Shown here: positions 1 through 9,732 of the stretch, one piece after another
Numbering within the stretch: position 1 is the first letter of the stretch
How the letters are laid out: every line of letters begins with the position of its first letter
NCBI GenBank assembly: GCA_020636835.1
Contig: JACJXC010000007.1
Span: forward strand, 281,229-345,228
Direction of reading: 5' to 3'
Origin: Bacteroidales bacterium
GTDB lineage: Bacteria > Bacteroidota > Bacteroidia > Bacteroidales > Tenuifilaceae
Length of the DNA stretch: 64,000 bases
Translations under genes and position numbers: made by a program
Notes under the pieces: generated by a model
The model's input: the letters and a program-made list of their open reading frames with translations, nothing else
Databases searched by the model: none
What the model was told of the DNA's origin: nothing

Positions 1-21
1 TTTTTTTGTAAAAAAGAGTGT

Positions 22-29
22 TATGTTTG
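22..29 (+). promoter_or_regulatory. Candidate -7 promoter box for the lipoprotein gene
   Basis: TATGTTTG fits the Bacteroidota -7 consensus TAnnTTTG and lies 44 bases upstream of the ATG at 74. A TTTG at 5-8 is too close to be a normal -33 box, so the call rests on the -7 box alone. Confidence 0.35.
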
Positions 30-73
30 TATTTATTAATTACTTTGAACACTAAACAACTAACCAATTTAAT

Positions 74-1780
74 ATGAAAATGAAAGGTTTGAAACTCGGG
101 ATCATCGCTCTAGCCGCTTTAGTAATAGCAGCTTGCGGTGGCATTGAAAAGATGAAAGAGCTGCCCGCCGGCTTTACCGTAAAGTTAACCCCCAACCCCA
201 TGGAGGTTCACGGTAATAAGGTAAAAGCAACCATCGAAGGCACAATTCCGCCAAAGTATTTCAACAAAAAAGCTACTGTTGAAATCACTCCTGTTATTGT
301 TTATAAAGGTGGTGAACTAGCCCTACCTGTAAAAGTTCTTCAAGGTGAAGATGTACAAGCCAACAACCAGGTGATTAACTACGAAGCAGGCGGAACCTGG
401 AAACACGACATTGAGTTTGACTACAAGGACGAAATGTTCAACTGCGAACTAGAATGCCGTTTGGCCATTTCGTACAAGGACAAAAAAGTTAACGTTGAAG
501 CCCCTCAAAAAGTTGGTATCGGAACTCTTGCAACCTACAAATTGGTTGACATCGATCCAAAACCAGTTATGATGGCTCACAAATTTGTTCGCGTTAACTC
601 AGAGCAAAAAGAAGCTCAAATTAACTTCGTAATTCAGAAATCGGATATTCGCAAATCTGAATTAACCAAGGAAGAGCTAAAAGTGCTAAACGATTTCCTA
701 GTTGAAGCCACCAAAACTGAAGGTAAAGCTGTTAAAGAAATTAAGGTTTCGGCTTACGCTTCGCCCGATGGCCCTGAAAAACTAAACGAAAAACTTTCGC
801 AAGATCGTGGTAAGAATACCGATAAATACCTTGCCGATGTTTTCAAAAAGGCCAAAGTTGAAAACACAACCGCCGCTACTGTTGAAACTACCACCGAGGA
901 CTGGGATGGTTTCCAAAAATCTGTTCAAGCTTCGGATATCGAGGACAAGGAGTTAATTATCCGCGTTCTTTCCATGTACTCCGATCCTGAGGTTCGCGAA
1001 AAAGAAATCAAGAACATATCGAAAGTTTACAAAGTATTAGCAGAAAAAATCCTTCCCGAACTTCGTAGAGCAAAAATGATTGCAACTGTAGAAGTTATGG
1101 GTTACTCTGACGATACCCTTAAATACATGGTAAACAACAATGCTTACGACACCTTAAATGTAGAAGAAATGCTTTACGCTGCTACATTAATTGATGATGT
1201 AAACAAGAAGATTGAGGTTTACATGAAAGCTGGCGATAAATACAACTGCGCACGTGGTTATAACAACGCAGCTTGCTTAAGCATTAAGAACAACGACCTA
1301 GCTGCTGCTAAAGCTGCCCTAGATAAAGTACCAGCTGACCAGAAGATTCCTGCCGTTATAAACAACCGTGGTTGCGTTGCTTTAATGGAAGGCAACATGG
1401 ACGAAGCAGAAAAACTATTCACCGAAGCTGCTGATGCAGGCACCGAGGCTAAGTACAACCTAGGTATTATTGCTATTATCAAGAATCAGTACCCTGCAGC
1501 TGCAGAATACCTCGCTGGTTCCGATACATTCAACCAAGGTTTAGCACTTCTTCTTAACGCTAAGGTTGATGCTGCTAAAAACACCTTCGCTAAGGTTGAA
1601 ACTGCCAAAGGATACTATGGTCGCGCAATTGTAGGCGCACGCTTACAAGAAGAGGCTACAGTTCTTGACAATCTTCGTACTGCCATTGGTAAAGATGCTA
1701 GCCTAAAAGATCGTGCTAAAGAAGATGTTGAATTCCGCAACTACTTCCAAAACGAGGCTTTCAAAGCTATCTTCCAATAA
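74..1780 (+). CDS. OmpA/TPR-like lipoprotein
   Basis: The 568-residue product starts with a lipoprotein signal peptide: two basic residues, a hydrophobic stretch and the lipobox VIAAC, with Cys at residue 21. It is therefore probably anchored in the outer or inner membrane and faces the periplasm. The N-terminal part looks like beta domains. The middle (about 175-270) has an OmpA-like stretch with SAYASPDG and LNEKLSQDRG, the kind of segment that binds peptidoglycan in OmpA-family proteins. From about 390 to the end come alanine-rich helical repeats of TPR type (AKAALDKV, ANRGCVALMEGN-like). Proteins of this architecture are common in Bacteroidales but have no assigned job. A role in envelope organisation is inference. 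The gene stands alone and ends at a strong terminator. Confidence 0.75.
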   Translation: MKMKGLKLGIIALAALVIAACGGIEKMKELPAGFTVKLTPNPMEVHGNKVKATIEGTIPPKYFNKKATVEITPVIVYKGGELALPVKVLQGEDVQANNQVINYEAGGTWKHDIEFDYKDEMFNCELECRLAISYKDKKVNVEAPQKVGIGTLATYKLVDIDPKPVMMAHKFVRVNSEQKEAQINFVIQKSDIRKSELTKEELKVLNDFLVEATKTEGKAVKEIKVSAYASPDGPEKLNEKLSQDRGKNTDKYLADVFKKAKVENTTAATVETTTEDWDGFQKSVQASDIEDKELIIRVLSMYSDPEVREKEIKNISKVYKVLAEKILPELRRAKMIATVEVMGYSDDTLKYMVNNNAYDTLNVEEMLYAATLIDDVNKKIEVYMKAGDKYNCARGYNNAACLSIKNNDLAAAKAALDKVPADQKIPAVINNRGCVALMEGNMDEAEKLFTEAADAGTEAKYNLGIIAIIKNQYPAAAEYLAGSDTFNQGLALLLNAKVDAAKNTFAKVETAKGYYGRAIVGARLQEEATVLDNLRTAIGKDASLKDRAKEDVEFRNYFQNEAFKAIFQ

Positions 1781-1800
1781 CAAAGGATATGAATTAATAA

Positions 1801-1832
1801 AAAAAAGACCGGACAATGTCCGGTCTTTTTTT
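1801..1832. terminator. Bidirectional intrinsic terminator
   Basis: A 9-bp perfect stem (agaccggac / gtccggtct, loop aat) is flanked by an A-run on one side and a T-run on the other. It can stop the lipoprotein transcript on the plus strand and the methyltransferase transcript on the minus strand. Confidence 0.9.
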
Positions 1833-1849
1833 ATTGGGTAATGATAAAT

Positions 1850-2389
1850 TTACCTCTGCAATTTCGAAAAGAAGTCCCAAAGCACAATACCTGCCGAAAC
1901 CGATATATTAAAGGAATGCTTGGTGCCGAACTGAGGAATCTCTATGCACTCATCGGATAAATCAACTACAGCCTGATCGACCCCCCTAAGCTCATTTCCA
2001 AAAACCAATGCATACTTTTCTCCATCCTGTGGCTGATACGATATCAGGTTAAGACTGTACTCGGCCTGCTCAACCGAAATCACCCTGTAACCCAAGTCTT
2101 TTAGGGCAGCAATAGCCTTTGGGGTTTCGTCGAAATACTCCCACACCACAGAGCTCTCTGCGCCAAGCGCTGTACGGTGAATCTCCTTATCGGGAGGTGT
2201 CCCTGTAATACCACAAAGCAACACCTTTTCGACCAGTAACGCATCGGAAGTGCGAAACACCGACCCCACATTGTTTAAACTCCTAATATTATCGAGCACT
2301 ACAATAATAGGCAACTTATCAACTTTCCGGTACTCCTCAACGGTTTTGCGGTTCAATTCGCTATTGGCCAACTTTCTTTTCTGAATCAT
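1850..2389 (-). CDS. SpoU/TrmH-family RNA 2'-O-methyltransferase
   Basis: The 179-residue protein carries the SPOUT methyltransferase motifs in order: motif 1 NNVGSVFRTSDA (about 38-49), motif 2 LVFGNELRGV (about 129-138) and motif 3 IPQFGTKHSFNISVSAG (about 151-167), which forms the knotted SAM-binding site. Enzymes of this family 2'-O-methylate tRNA or rRNA riboses. The short length without an N-terminal substrate-binding domain resembles TrmL/TrmH-type enzymes, but the target nucleotide cannot be told from sequence. It is a single-gene unit with a candidate promoter at 2407-2414, and it converges with the upstream lipoprotein gene on a shared terminator. Confidence 0.9.
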   Translation of the reverse strand: MIQKRKLANSELNRKTVEEYRKVDKLPIIVVLDNIRSLNNVGSVFRTSDALLVEKVLLCGITGTPPDKEIHRTALGAESSVVWEYFDETPKAIAALKDLGYRVISVEQAEYSLNLISYQPQDGEKYALVFGNELRGVDQAVVDLSDECIEIPQFGTKHSFNISVSAGIVLWDFFSKLQR

Positions 2390-2406
2390 ATCGATTTGTT
2401 TGCGTG

Positions 2407-2414
2407 CAAAATTA
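2407..2414 (-). promoter_or_regulatory. Candidate -7 promoter box for the RNA methyltransferase
   Basis: On the minus strand this reads TAATTTTG, a match to TAnnTTTG, 18 bases upstream of the start codon. No clear -33 TTTG is seen. Confidence 0.5.
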
Positions 2415-2471
2415 ACATTTTAAAAATGAAACATCCATACCTTCTAACGACGACACTCAGGAGCACGATTT

Positions 2472-2699
2472 TCAGCATGTATGTTCCATCTGACCATTAA
2501 AAAGCAAAAAATAAACAAATGTTTCGAGCCTATAGGTTGACTCTAAATTTTTGTGAAACCGGTCGAAACTCTTCTCGAACGACACGTAGAGTGTAAGCGT
2601 GATAACCCCCAGAAAAGCAACCGTTAAGCTAAGTAGCGTTAGCAGGGTTGATGTTTTGTACCGGAGTACGGTCTTGAAAAAACGTTTTAATTGAAGCAT
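2472..2699 (-). pseudogene. Truncated FtsX/MacB-type permease (N-terminal stump)
   Basis: The 75-residue reading frame has the start of a MacB-like ABC permease: a basic N-terminus (MLQLKRFFKTVLRYKTS), one membrane segment (LLTLLSLTVAFLGVITL) and SFDRFHKNLESTYRLE. This last stretch matches the post-TM1 motif of the two full permeases next to it (YDKFHAKSDRIYRVTLE in the 5182-7608 gene). It then ends abruptly. Full members are about 800 residues, so more than 90% is missing. It sits 26 bases downstream of the second permease in the same direction, so the operon probably once held a third permease. A functional short membrane peptide is possible but unlikely. Confidence 0.7.
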
Positions 2700-2725
2700 C
2701 TCCTAAAAAATTAAATATTACTAAT

Positions 2726-5134
2726 TTACTCGTACCGCAAGCTCTCCACCGGGTTTCGGTTGGCAATTCGGATGTAATTAACGGCAGCAACAATGGCAAT
2801 GGCAAGTAGTATAACCAAACTACATAGAACAAATAACCACCAGTGCAGCGTTATTTTGCTGGCAAAATTCTGCATCCACTGCACGGCAAAGAACCAAGCG
2901 GCCATCAGCCCAATAATAACAGCAGGGATGGCAATATATTCCAAATCGAGGATGAACATCCGAAGAATATCGCGCATTTCGGCACCATTAATTTGCCGGA
3001 TAGCCAATTCCTTTCGCCTACGGGTTGCCTCGCTGGTTGTGTAGCCCAACAAGCCAATGGCTGTTACCAATAGAATAACGAAATTACCGGCCATCATGGC
3101 ATTCCGGAATCCCCTTTCGGGTCTATAACACTGCTGCTGCTCATCGGCCAAACTACTCACCGAAGCATCCATGAATGGAAGATGCGCGTTAAAAACAGAG
3201 GTAATCCGATCCATAGCACCCGCTCCTACTCCAGGGCGCGCCTTCGCAAGCACATACACCGTAAAGGATGGATACTTAACCTTAAGCTGCTCAAAGCGAC
3301 TATGGGGCAAATAGAAGAAAACAGAGGGTCGGGAATCGGCATTGGTCATCGATCCAACAATAAAATCGGGAAATACGCCCACAATTGGATTAGCGCCACG
3401 GCTATTGTGCTCGGTTATCTCAATTTGCTTTCCTACCACACCATCGGCCCAAAGGTTATTCATCTTAAGCATCTCGGCACACTTGCGACTAATCAGCAAA
3501 TCGTATGGCGAAGATTTTTCGTTCGAGAAATTCGCCCCCTCAACCACTGGAATATTCAGAATGTCAAGGTAATTCTCGTCGATATAGTAAAAATCGGCCA
3601 CATTGAACATCTCCCGCTCCCGATCCTCCGAAAGCACATTATTGCCCGAAGCTCCCTCCATGGGCAAACAGCACCCCAAGCCTACCCTTTCGATCTCGGG
3701 CAGTGATCGTATTTCGTTTAATATCGTAGATATTTTGGTACCATCAACCCCGCTGGTCGATGCAACATATACGCCCTCGGTACTGTAGCCATGATCGGCT
3801 CGCATCATCCTGTTATACTGAAGCACAACTACCACCAACATGGTAATGATGAACGATGCCCCAATAAACTGCATAAAAAGGAGTGCCAACTTCCACTTGT
3901 TGCCTTTTTGACGGTAGGTTCGGAACGCATTTGCCACGGGAATCCGGGAGAAGAAGCGCCCTGGCAAATAGCTAACCAGTAGTACCATCAGCACCATGAT
4001 ACCAAGCAAAGGCCACACCACTTGAGGATTTAATGCCGACGAAAGCCTATGCCCAACCTGCGCCTCGGCAAAAGGCTTTAACGCAAGGATAATAAGGAAA
4101 GCAGCCACCAGCGAAATGAAAAATACCAGAACGGTTTCAGAAAAAATCATACCCTGCAAATTTCTTACCTGAGCTCCGCAGCATTTATGTATAGCCGATG
4201 TTTTTGCTCTATTTACCAGCGCACTAAGCGTTAAAAGAATATAGTTCATCATCGATACAAACAGCACGGCAAAAGCAATAAAACTGAGGATAAGGATCAT
4301 ATCCTTTGCCGCATCCGAATAAAGGCTGGTTATAGGCTCAAAACTGTACTTCAGCACCATTCCGTTGTTGGCCTCCTCCAGCTTAACAATATCCTGATAC
4401 TTCTCCTGCATTTTACGAACGGCAGGGGCTATTTGCTCCGGGGTGTAACCCTTGGCCAGCCGAACACACGCATAGTATCTATCGTTACCCAGCCAATTTT
4501 CGGTTCCATCCCAAAGAAACTCACTAGTAGATACCATGGAGATAAGAATATCGTACTTATAGTTGGTGTTTTCGGGTAAAACCTCGAAAATTCCGGAAAT
4601 AGTTAACTTCTTATTGGGATACTCCTTCAGCTCGATAATTTTTCCGATTACATCGCCCCCCATTTCAACGGCAATTTTGCTCGATACCATACACTGCATG
4701 GGCGATTTAAGAATCGTAAACGGATCGCCACTAATAACAGGGCGAGGAAGAACCCTGAACAGGTTCTCGTCGGCCAGGGAGAAATCGGCCTTGTAATCCT
4801 TCCGATCTTCGGTGTAAAACACCGAAGAACCAATTCCGTTAAGGCGAGTAGCCTCCTCAACGCCTGGCACCTCGGCCTTCAAACCCGGCGCAATGGCACC
4901 GCTAACCCTAGCGTAACTCTCCAGCTTATCCGACGATTTATCCATCTTAAAGTTCTCGTGAACCACGAAAATCCTGTCCGAATCGGGATAAAAACCATCG
5001 AAACTGTAATAGTAAAACACCTCCGATAGTAATAGGATGCTAAACGCCAATCCGGCTGCTAGCGATAAAATTCGGGTAAAAGAATACTCCCCTTTCCGGA
5101 ATAGTCTGCGAAACGCTATTTTTATTGAACCCAT
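2726..5134 (-). CDS. MacB/FtsX-type ABC transporter permease
   Basis: The 802-residue protein has the Bacteroidota double-FtsX layout. There is an N-terminal membrane helix (about 18-40), a first periplasmic MacB_PCD domain (about 45-250), a first FtsX block of three helices (about 275-400), a helix at about 420, a second periplasmic domain (about 440-660) and a second FtsX block near the C-terminus (about 680-790). Such permeases pair with a LolD/MacB-type ATPase and use mechanotransmission to push a substrate held in the periplasm, usually with a fusion protein and TolC. All these partners are encoded upstream in the same operon. The C-terminus NPVESLRYE is nearly the same as in the neighbouring permease, so the two are paralogues and may form a heterodimer. 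The substrate is unknown. Confidence 0.9.
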   Translation of the reverse strand: MGSIKIAFRRLFRKGEYSFTRILSLAAGLAFSILLLSEVFYYYSFDGFYPDSDRIFVVHENFKMDKSSDKLESYARVSGAIAPGLKAEVPGVEEATRLNGIGSSVFYTEDRKDYKADFSLADENLFRVLPRPVISGDPFTILKSPMQCMVSSKIAVEMGGDVIGKIIELKEYPNKKLTISGIFEVLPENTNYKYDILISMVSTSEFLWDGTENWLGNDRYYACVRLAKGYTPEQIAPAVRKMQEKYQDIVKLEEANNGMVLKYSFEPITSLYSDAAKDMILILSFIAFAVLFVSMMNYILLTLSALVNRAKTSAIHKCCGAQVRNLQGMIFSETVLVFFISLVAAFLIILALKPFAEAQVGHRLSSALNPQVVWPLLGIMVLMVLLVSYLPGRFFSRIPVANAFRTYRQKGNKWKLALLFMQFIGASFIITMLVVVVLQYNRMMRADHGYSTEGVYVASTSGVDGTKISTILNEIRSLPEIERVGLGCCLPMEGASGNNVLSEDREREMFNVADFYYIDENYLDILNIPVVEGANFSNEKSSPYDLLISRKCAEMLKMNNLWADGVVGKQIEITEHNSRGANPIVGVFPDFIVGSMTNADSRPSVFFYLPHSRFEQLKVKYPSFTVYVLAKARPGVGAGAMDRITSVFNAHLPFMDASVSSLADEQQQCYRPERGFRNAMMAGNFVILLVTAIGLLGYTTSEATRRRKELAIRQINGAEMRDILRMFILDLEYIAIPAVIIGLMAAWFFAVQWMQNFASKITLHWWLFVLCSLVILLAIAIVAAVNYIRIANRNPVESLRYE

Positions 5135-5181
5135 AATTATTTTGTATTAGTTATTTTTAAGTTTTAAGAACCATTACACAC

Positions 5182-7608
5182 TTACTCGTACCGCAACGCC
5201 TCCACCGGGTTGCGAGAAGCTGCCCGCCAGCTCTGCCAGCTAACCGTAAGCAGGGCAATGAGCAACGCCAGTAAACCCGCAAGCGCAAAAATCCACCAGC
5301 TGAGCGTGGTTTTGTAGGCGAAGTTCTGCAACCACTTTGTCATGGCGTAGTAGGCAATGGGTGTGGCAATAACAAAGGCAACCCCAACCCACTTTACAAA
5401 CGACCTGTTAAGCATAAACATAATCTCGGAGATGTTTGCCCCATTAATTTTTCGGATACCAATCTCCTTAACCCTTTGCTGCATGCTAAACGATGCCATG
5501 GCGTATATCCCCAGCAGCGATATAACAATAGAGATTAGTGCAAACAACGAAACCACACGGGTTTGTGCATACTCGCTAGCATACACCTTTTGGTAGGTAT
5601 TGGTGAGGTAGTCGTACTCCAACGGAAATGAGGGATTAACCCGTTGCCAAGCAGCGCTTACATCGGCTATGGCCTGTTTGCGGTTCTGCGAGTCGATTCG
5701 GACTAGGAATGTGGAGCTAAACATCTTGCGAGGGGCTATAACCAATGGCCTTTCCGCCATATACAGATTGGTGTAATGAAAATCGGGAACAACACCCACA
5801 ATGGTTCCCGGAGGAAACATCTGGGATAGATGAAACTTTAACTGAAATTTCCGACCAATGGCATCCTCAGGATTTGTAATACCCATCATTGCCAATGCGC
5901 TGCGGTTCAGAATATACTGTTCGCTGTAACTACCCACAGTTTCTGTCAACTCCTTGGTTCGGGAATTGTTGGTTGCGCCCATGTTCTGTAGCATACTTAA
6001 CTCTATGGCTGCGGCCTCCCATTGCTGCGAGGGAACGTAGCCCAGTTTTACCGATCCGGCCAATGGTTCAATACCCAGAAAGGGAAAGAAATCGGAATCG
6101 GTGGTTAAAATATTAATCGACTTTTCGGTGCTATTGTCGAACCCCTCCATCTCAAACTGGAAATGATCGAGAATATCGCCGCCAGGCTCCTCCATTGCCG
6201 ACGTAACACCAATTACCGTAGGGCTTTTCACCAACTCTACTTTAAGCGTTTCGTAACGCTGCACAACCTCCTGCTGATTATTTGGAATTACTAATATATC
6301 GGCGTTTGCGGCCTGCGGATGCTGATAGTTTAAGAAATTCATTTGCCTGTTCAGAACAATAGTTCCAACAACTGTAATAATGGCCAGTACAAACTGAACC
6401 ACTAACGGGAAAGTGTATAGCCGAGCATTTGAGCCGATTAATTGCGTGTTACTAACCATTTTTAGGCCAAAAACCGGAATTACAGCAACCAGTAAGACTG
6501 TTAGAATAAAAGATACAGAAAGTAGCGCAATGCTGAACCAATTACCAAACCCGAGCATGGTGAGTCCCAGAGTTTCTGACAAATTCAGGGCAACAAGAAT
6601 TCCAGCCATTACCGAAATCAACGCAATTGCAGCGGCCTCCGTTGCAAACTCAGCGGCTACAGCCCATCGTGATGCACCATTTATCAATTTAACCTTAACC
6701 GTTTTTATGCCAGCAACAAACTGAACCCTGGTTAGGTTAAGGTGGTTCATTAAAGCAATAAAGATGATAATTAAACCACCGCTCAGCAGCAGTATTATGG
6801 AACGAACATTCCCATTTGGCTCAATCTCGCGCGTTTTATGACTAAACAGATGTATATCGGTTAACTTTTGCAGATGAAGCGTGGCAATAGTTGTATTGGG
6901 CTCCTTATCCTCCTCCCACTTTTGCTGAATGGTGCTGCGGAGATGACCCACATCGGTTGCTGGCTTCATCAAATAATAAGTGTAAGCCCATGTTGTGCGA
7001 TCGGGCAATGCGGTGAACGAGGTAAGTATCTCGGCATGAAAGTGAGAGTTTACGGGAAAATCGTCCATAACGCCCTCAATGGTATAGGTGTTGGCATTGG
7101 GATCCTGCTGATGCGAAATGGCTATTTCCTTACCAACCACATCAATCGATCCAAAGTACTTCAGAGCAATGCCCTTTGATATAAATGCCCTGCCAGGCTG
7201 AATAAAAGCCTTTTGTGGATTGCCAGCCAGCACCCTAAAATCGAATAGGCTGAAAAACGAACTATCGGTCGAAAAAGCTTGATTGGAGTAAAAAAACTTA
7301 TCGCCAATCTTAACGATTGCCTTTTTGAACGGAACCAAGCGAACCATGTTTTCAACTGCGGGATACTCGGCCATTAACTCCTTAGTCCAGGTACCAGCCA
7401 CACGCGCAGGATGCATCGATGTTTCGCCATTATTGCTTTCGAGCGTTACCCTATAAATCCTATCGGACTTAGCATGGAATTTATCGTAACTTAGCTCCTG
7501 CCTGGCGAATAAAAAAACCAGAATGGCACACGCAAACGATGCACTCAAACCAATAACGCTGATAATGTGCCATTGGTAGTTTCGCTTGAGATTCCTTAGA
7601 ATTTTCAT
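5182..7608 (-). CDS. MacB/FtsX-type ABC transporter permease
   Basis: The 808-residue protein has the same layout as the next permease: TM1 at about 17-38, MacB_PCD domain at about 40-250, FtsX block at about 270-400, a second periplasmic domain, and a last FtsX block ending in NPVEALRYE. After TM1 it has YDKFHAKSDRIYRVTLE, and near the C-terminus VKEIGIRKINGA, both typical of Bacteroidota permeases of this family. It lies 104 bases downstream of the ATPase gene and 47 bases upstream of the second permease. A heterodimeric permease driven by the single ATPase is the simplest reading. A role in peptide, lipid or antimicrobial export is inferred from the family. Confidence 0.9.
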   Translation of the reverse strand: MKILRNLKRNYQWHIISVIGLSASFACAILVFLFARQELSYDKFHAKSDRIYRVTLESNNGETSMHPARVAGTWTKELMAEYPAVENMVRLVPFKKAIVKIGDKFFYSNQAFSTDSSFFSLFDFRVLAGNPQKAFIQPGRAFISKGIALKYFGSIDVVGKEIAISHQQDPNANTYTIEGVMDDFPVNSHFHAEILTSFTALPDRTTWAYTYYLMKPATDVGHLRSTIQQKWEEDKEPNTTIATLHLQKLTDIHLFSHKTREIEPNGNVRSIILLLSGGLIIIFIALMNHLNLTRVQFVAGIKTVKVKLINGASRWAVAAEFATEAAAIALISVMAGILVALNLSETLGLTMLGFGNWFSIALLSVSFILTVLLVAVIPVFGLKMVSNTQLIGSNARLYTFPLVVQFVLAIITVVGTIVLNRQMNFLNYQHPQAANADILVIPNNQQEVVQRYETLKVELVKSPTVIGVTSAMEEPGGDILDHFQFEMEGFDNSTEKSINILTTDSDFFPFLGIEPLAGSVKLGYVPSQQWEAAAIELSMLQNMGATNNSRTKELTETVGSYSEQYILNRSALAMMGITNPEDAIGRKFQLKFHLSQMFPPGTIVGVVPDFHYTNLYMAERPLVIAPRKMFSSTFLVRIDSQNRKQAIADVSAAWQRVNPSFPLEYDYLTNTYQKVYASEYAQTRVVSLFALISIVISLLGIYAMASFSMQQRVKEIGIRKINGANISEIMFMLNRSFVKWVGVAFVIATPIAYYAMTKWLQNFAYKTTLSWWIFALAGLLALLIALLTVSWQSWRAASRNPVEALRYE

Positions 7609-7712
7609 CCGTACAAAATTTCTAGTGCATTAATAATTAACACGTTACTTCTCCAACCATAATCTTATTGCCGAGCGGATTAAACACACCTAAACCGCAA
7701 CCGTATTGGCTA

Positions 7713-8411
7713 TTAAAAAACCAACTCTCCAACCTGCCTCTTTACCTCCTCGGTAATAACCTGACCATCGAATAGGTTGATTACCCTATGCGCAAAACCG
7801 GCATCGTGCAAGGAGTGTGTAACCATTACAATTGTGGTTCCCTCGCGGTTGAGCTCGGTGAGCAGGTTCATTACCTCTAAACCATTCTTAGAGTCGAGAT
7901 TACCGGTGGGCTCATCGGCAAGAATCAGCTTTGGGTTGGCAACCACGGCACGCGCAATGGCCACACGCTGCTGCTGGCCGCCCGATAGTTGCTGCGGAAA
8001 GTGCTTACGGCGATGGCTGATCTGCATACGTTCAAGCACCTTCTCCACCATTTCGCGGCGGGTACGCGAGTTCATTTTAAGGTAAACCAATGGCAACTCC
8101 ACATTCTCGTAAACATTGAGCTCGTCAATCAGGTTGAAGCTCTGAAATACGAAGCCAATGTTGCCCTTGCGAAGCGCTGTGCGGTTACGCTCCTTCAGGT
8201 TGCCAACCTCCATCCCATCGAAGAAGTAACTTCCACCCGAAGGATTATCGAGCAGGCCAACAATATTAAGCAGGGTTGACTTTCCACAACCCGAAGGTCC
8301 CATAATGGCCACAAACTCGCCTTTTTGTACATGTAAATTCACCTGATTCAACGCGCTGGTTTCAATTTCCTCGGTGCGGAATACTTTTGATAAGTTAACT
8401 GTTTTAATCAT
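7713..8411 (-). CDS. MacB/LolD-type ABC transporter ATP-binding protein
   Basis: This 232-residue nucleotide-binding subunit has all catalytic motifs: Walker A GPSGCGKST (about 39-47), Q-loop FQSFNLIDELN, signature LSGGQQQR (about 142-149), Walker B LILADEPTGNLD (about 161-172) and the switch histidine in MVTHS. The DEPTGNLDS run after Walker B is typical of the LolD/MacB/FtsE group. It hydrolyses ATP in the cytoplasm to drive the two FtsX-type permeases encoded just downstream. It lies 28 bases after the fusion-protein gene, in one operon with the TolC-like protein. Confidence 0.95.
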   Translation of the reverse strand: MIKTVNLSKVFRTEEIETSALNQVNLHVQKGEFVAIMGPSGCGKSTLLNIVGLLDNPSGGSYFFDGMEVGNLKERNRTALRKGNIGFVFQSFNLIDELNVYENVELPLVYLKMNSRTRREMVEKVLERMQISHRRKHFPQQLSGGQQQRVAIARAVVANPKLILADEPTGNLDSKNGLEVMNLLTELNREGTTIVMVTHSLHDAGFAHRVINLFDGQVITEEVKRQVGELVF

Positions 8412-8439
8412 AATTGTATGTTTTAGATATTAAAGATTA

Positions 8440-9696
8440 CTATTTCAACACAATCCTCTCGCTATCGCCAAAGGTATCGTAGCTGCTTATTATCACCTTC
8501 TCGTTGGGCTGGAGTCCTTCTATAACCTCATAGAACATGGGGTTCTGCTTGCCAATCTTAATTTTTCGCTTCACAGCCTCAGTTCCATCGGCATTGAGCA
8601 CAAAAATCCACTGGCCTCCAGTACTCTGGAAGAATGGTCCACGGGGCACCATTATGGCCTTGGTGGACTCGCCCAGTTCCAACTTTATGTGATAGGTTTG
8701 ACCGGTACGCACGTTATCGGGCATTGCGCCATCGAAAACCAAATCGACCCGGAACTGACCGCTACGAACCTCGGGGTAAACCTTTCGCACCACCATTTTA
8801 TAGTTCTTGTCGTTACGATCCAAAGCCCCAACCAAATCGCGCTTCACCCGATCGATGTAGTGCTCATCGATATTGGCATTTACCTTGAAGTTGGTTAGCA
8901 CGTTGATTTGTCCAATCCGTTGACCCTGCGAGATGGATTGCCCCACCTCGGCATCGAGCATACCCAGCTGACCATCAACCGTTGCCTTTACATTCAGATT
9001 GTCGATACGCTCATGAACCAATTTTAACATCTCGCGCATCTGGTTAAGGTCGCGCTGAAGGGTGTTCATGGATGTAGCACGCATCAGCGAGTCGTTCTTC
9101 GCCTTTACCCGGTTTATCTCGAGCAACTTCTGCTCGTACTCAAAATCCTCCTTCGATTGCAGGAAATCCTCCTTGGCAATCAAACCCTCGTTGTAAAGCG
9201 ATTGGTTCTGCTCAAAACTTCGCTTTTTACGGGTTAAGCGGTACTCGCTGTCCAAAATATTGCGTTTAGATTGAATTAGCTCGGTTTCGAAGCTAATTTG
9301 GGTATTCCGCAGGTAGTTCTCCTTCTCGGCCAACGCCGCCTCGCTATTCAGAATGGTTTGGTATAGCTGGCGATTCTCGAGACGGAGTATCACATCGCCC
9401 TTCTTAACCATTGTGCCCTCCTCAATAAGGCGCTCATCTACTCGCCCACCCTCCTCGGCATCGAGGTAAATTGTGGCAATGGGCTCAACCTGTCCAATAA
9501 CAGTGATGTAATCGTTAAAAAAACCCTCCGTAACAGTTCCAACGGTCAACCTATCGGCTTGCGTCCGAAACGACGATGTGTTATCGCCAAATATCAACTT
9601 TGCCAAAAAGACAATAAAAATCAAAACGCCAACGCCCCAGTAAATATGTTTCCGTTTAATCCCCTTCTTCGGCTCAATAACTCTATCCATGCTCAT
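8440..9696 (-). CDS. Periplasmic adaptor (membrane fusion protein, HlyD/MacA type)
   Basis: The 418-residue protein has a cytoplasmic basic tail, one membrane helix (about 20-38) and a periplasmic body. The first half of a lipoyl/barrel-sandwich domain (VEPIATIYLDAEEGG) is followed by a long coiled-coil hairpin (about 105-225, rich in Leu/Glu/Lys). The second lipoyl half (VKATVDGQLGMLDAEVGQ) and a beta-barrel domain come next. This is the order expected of adaptors that bridge an inner-membrane ABC transporter and TolC. It is encoded between the TolC-like gene (36 bases upstream) and the ATPase gene (28 bases downstream). The start could also be the Met two codons further in. Confidence 0.92.
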   Translation of the reverse strand: MSMDRVIEPKKGIKRKHIYWGVGVLIFIVFLAKLIFGDNTSSFRTQADRLTVGTVTEGFFNDYITVIGQVEPIATIYLDAEEGGRVDERLIEEGTMVKKGDVILRLENRQLYQTILNSEAALAEKENYLRNTQISFETELIQSKRNILDSEYRLTRKKRSFEQNQSLYNEGLIAKEDFLQSKEDFEYEQKLLEINRVKAKNDSLMRATSMNTLQRDLNQMREMLKLVHERIDNLNVKATVDGQLGMLDAEVGQSISQGQRIGQINVLTNFKVNANIDEHYIDRVKRDLVGALDRNDKNYKMVVRKVYPEVRSGQFRVDLVFDGAMPDNVRTGQTYHIKLELGESTKAIMVPRGPFFQSTGGQWIFVLNADGTEAVKRKIKIGKQNPMFYEVIEGLQPNEKVIISSYDTFGDSERIVLK

Positions 9697-9732
9697 ATAT
9701 ATCAGTATTTTGTGTTTATATTTTAGTGTTTA

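Noticed and set aside
3182..3706. Long plus-strand frames within the permease genes (also at 14040-14552, 19680-20195 and 50325-50873)
   Set aside because: They are antisense shadows of well-supported minus-strand genes, with no promoter, signal or recognisable domain.
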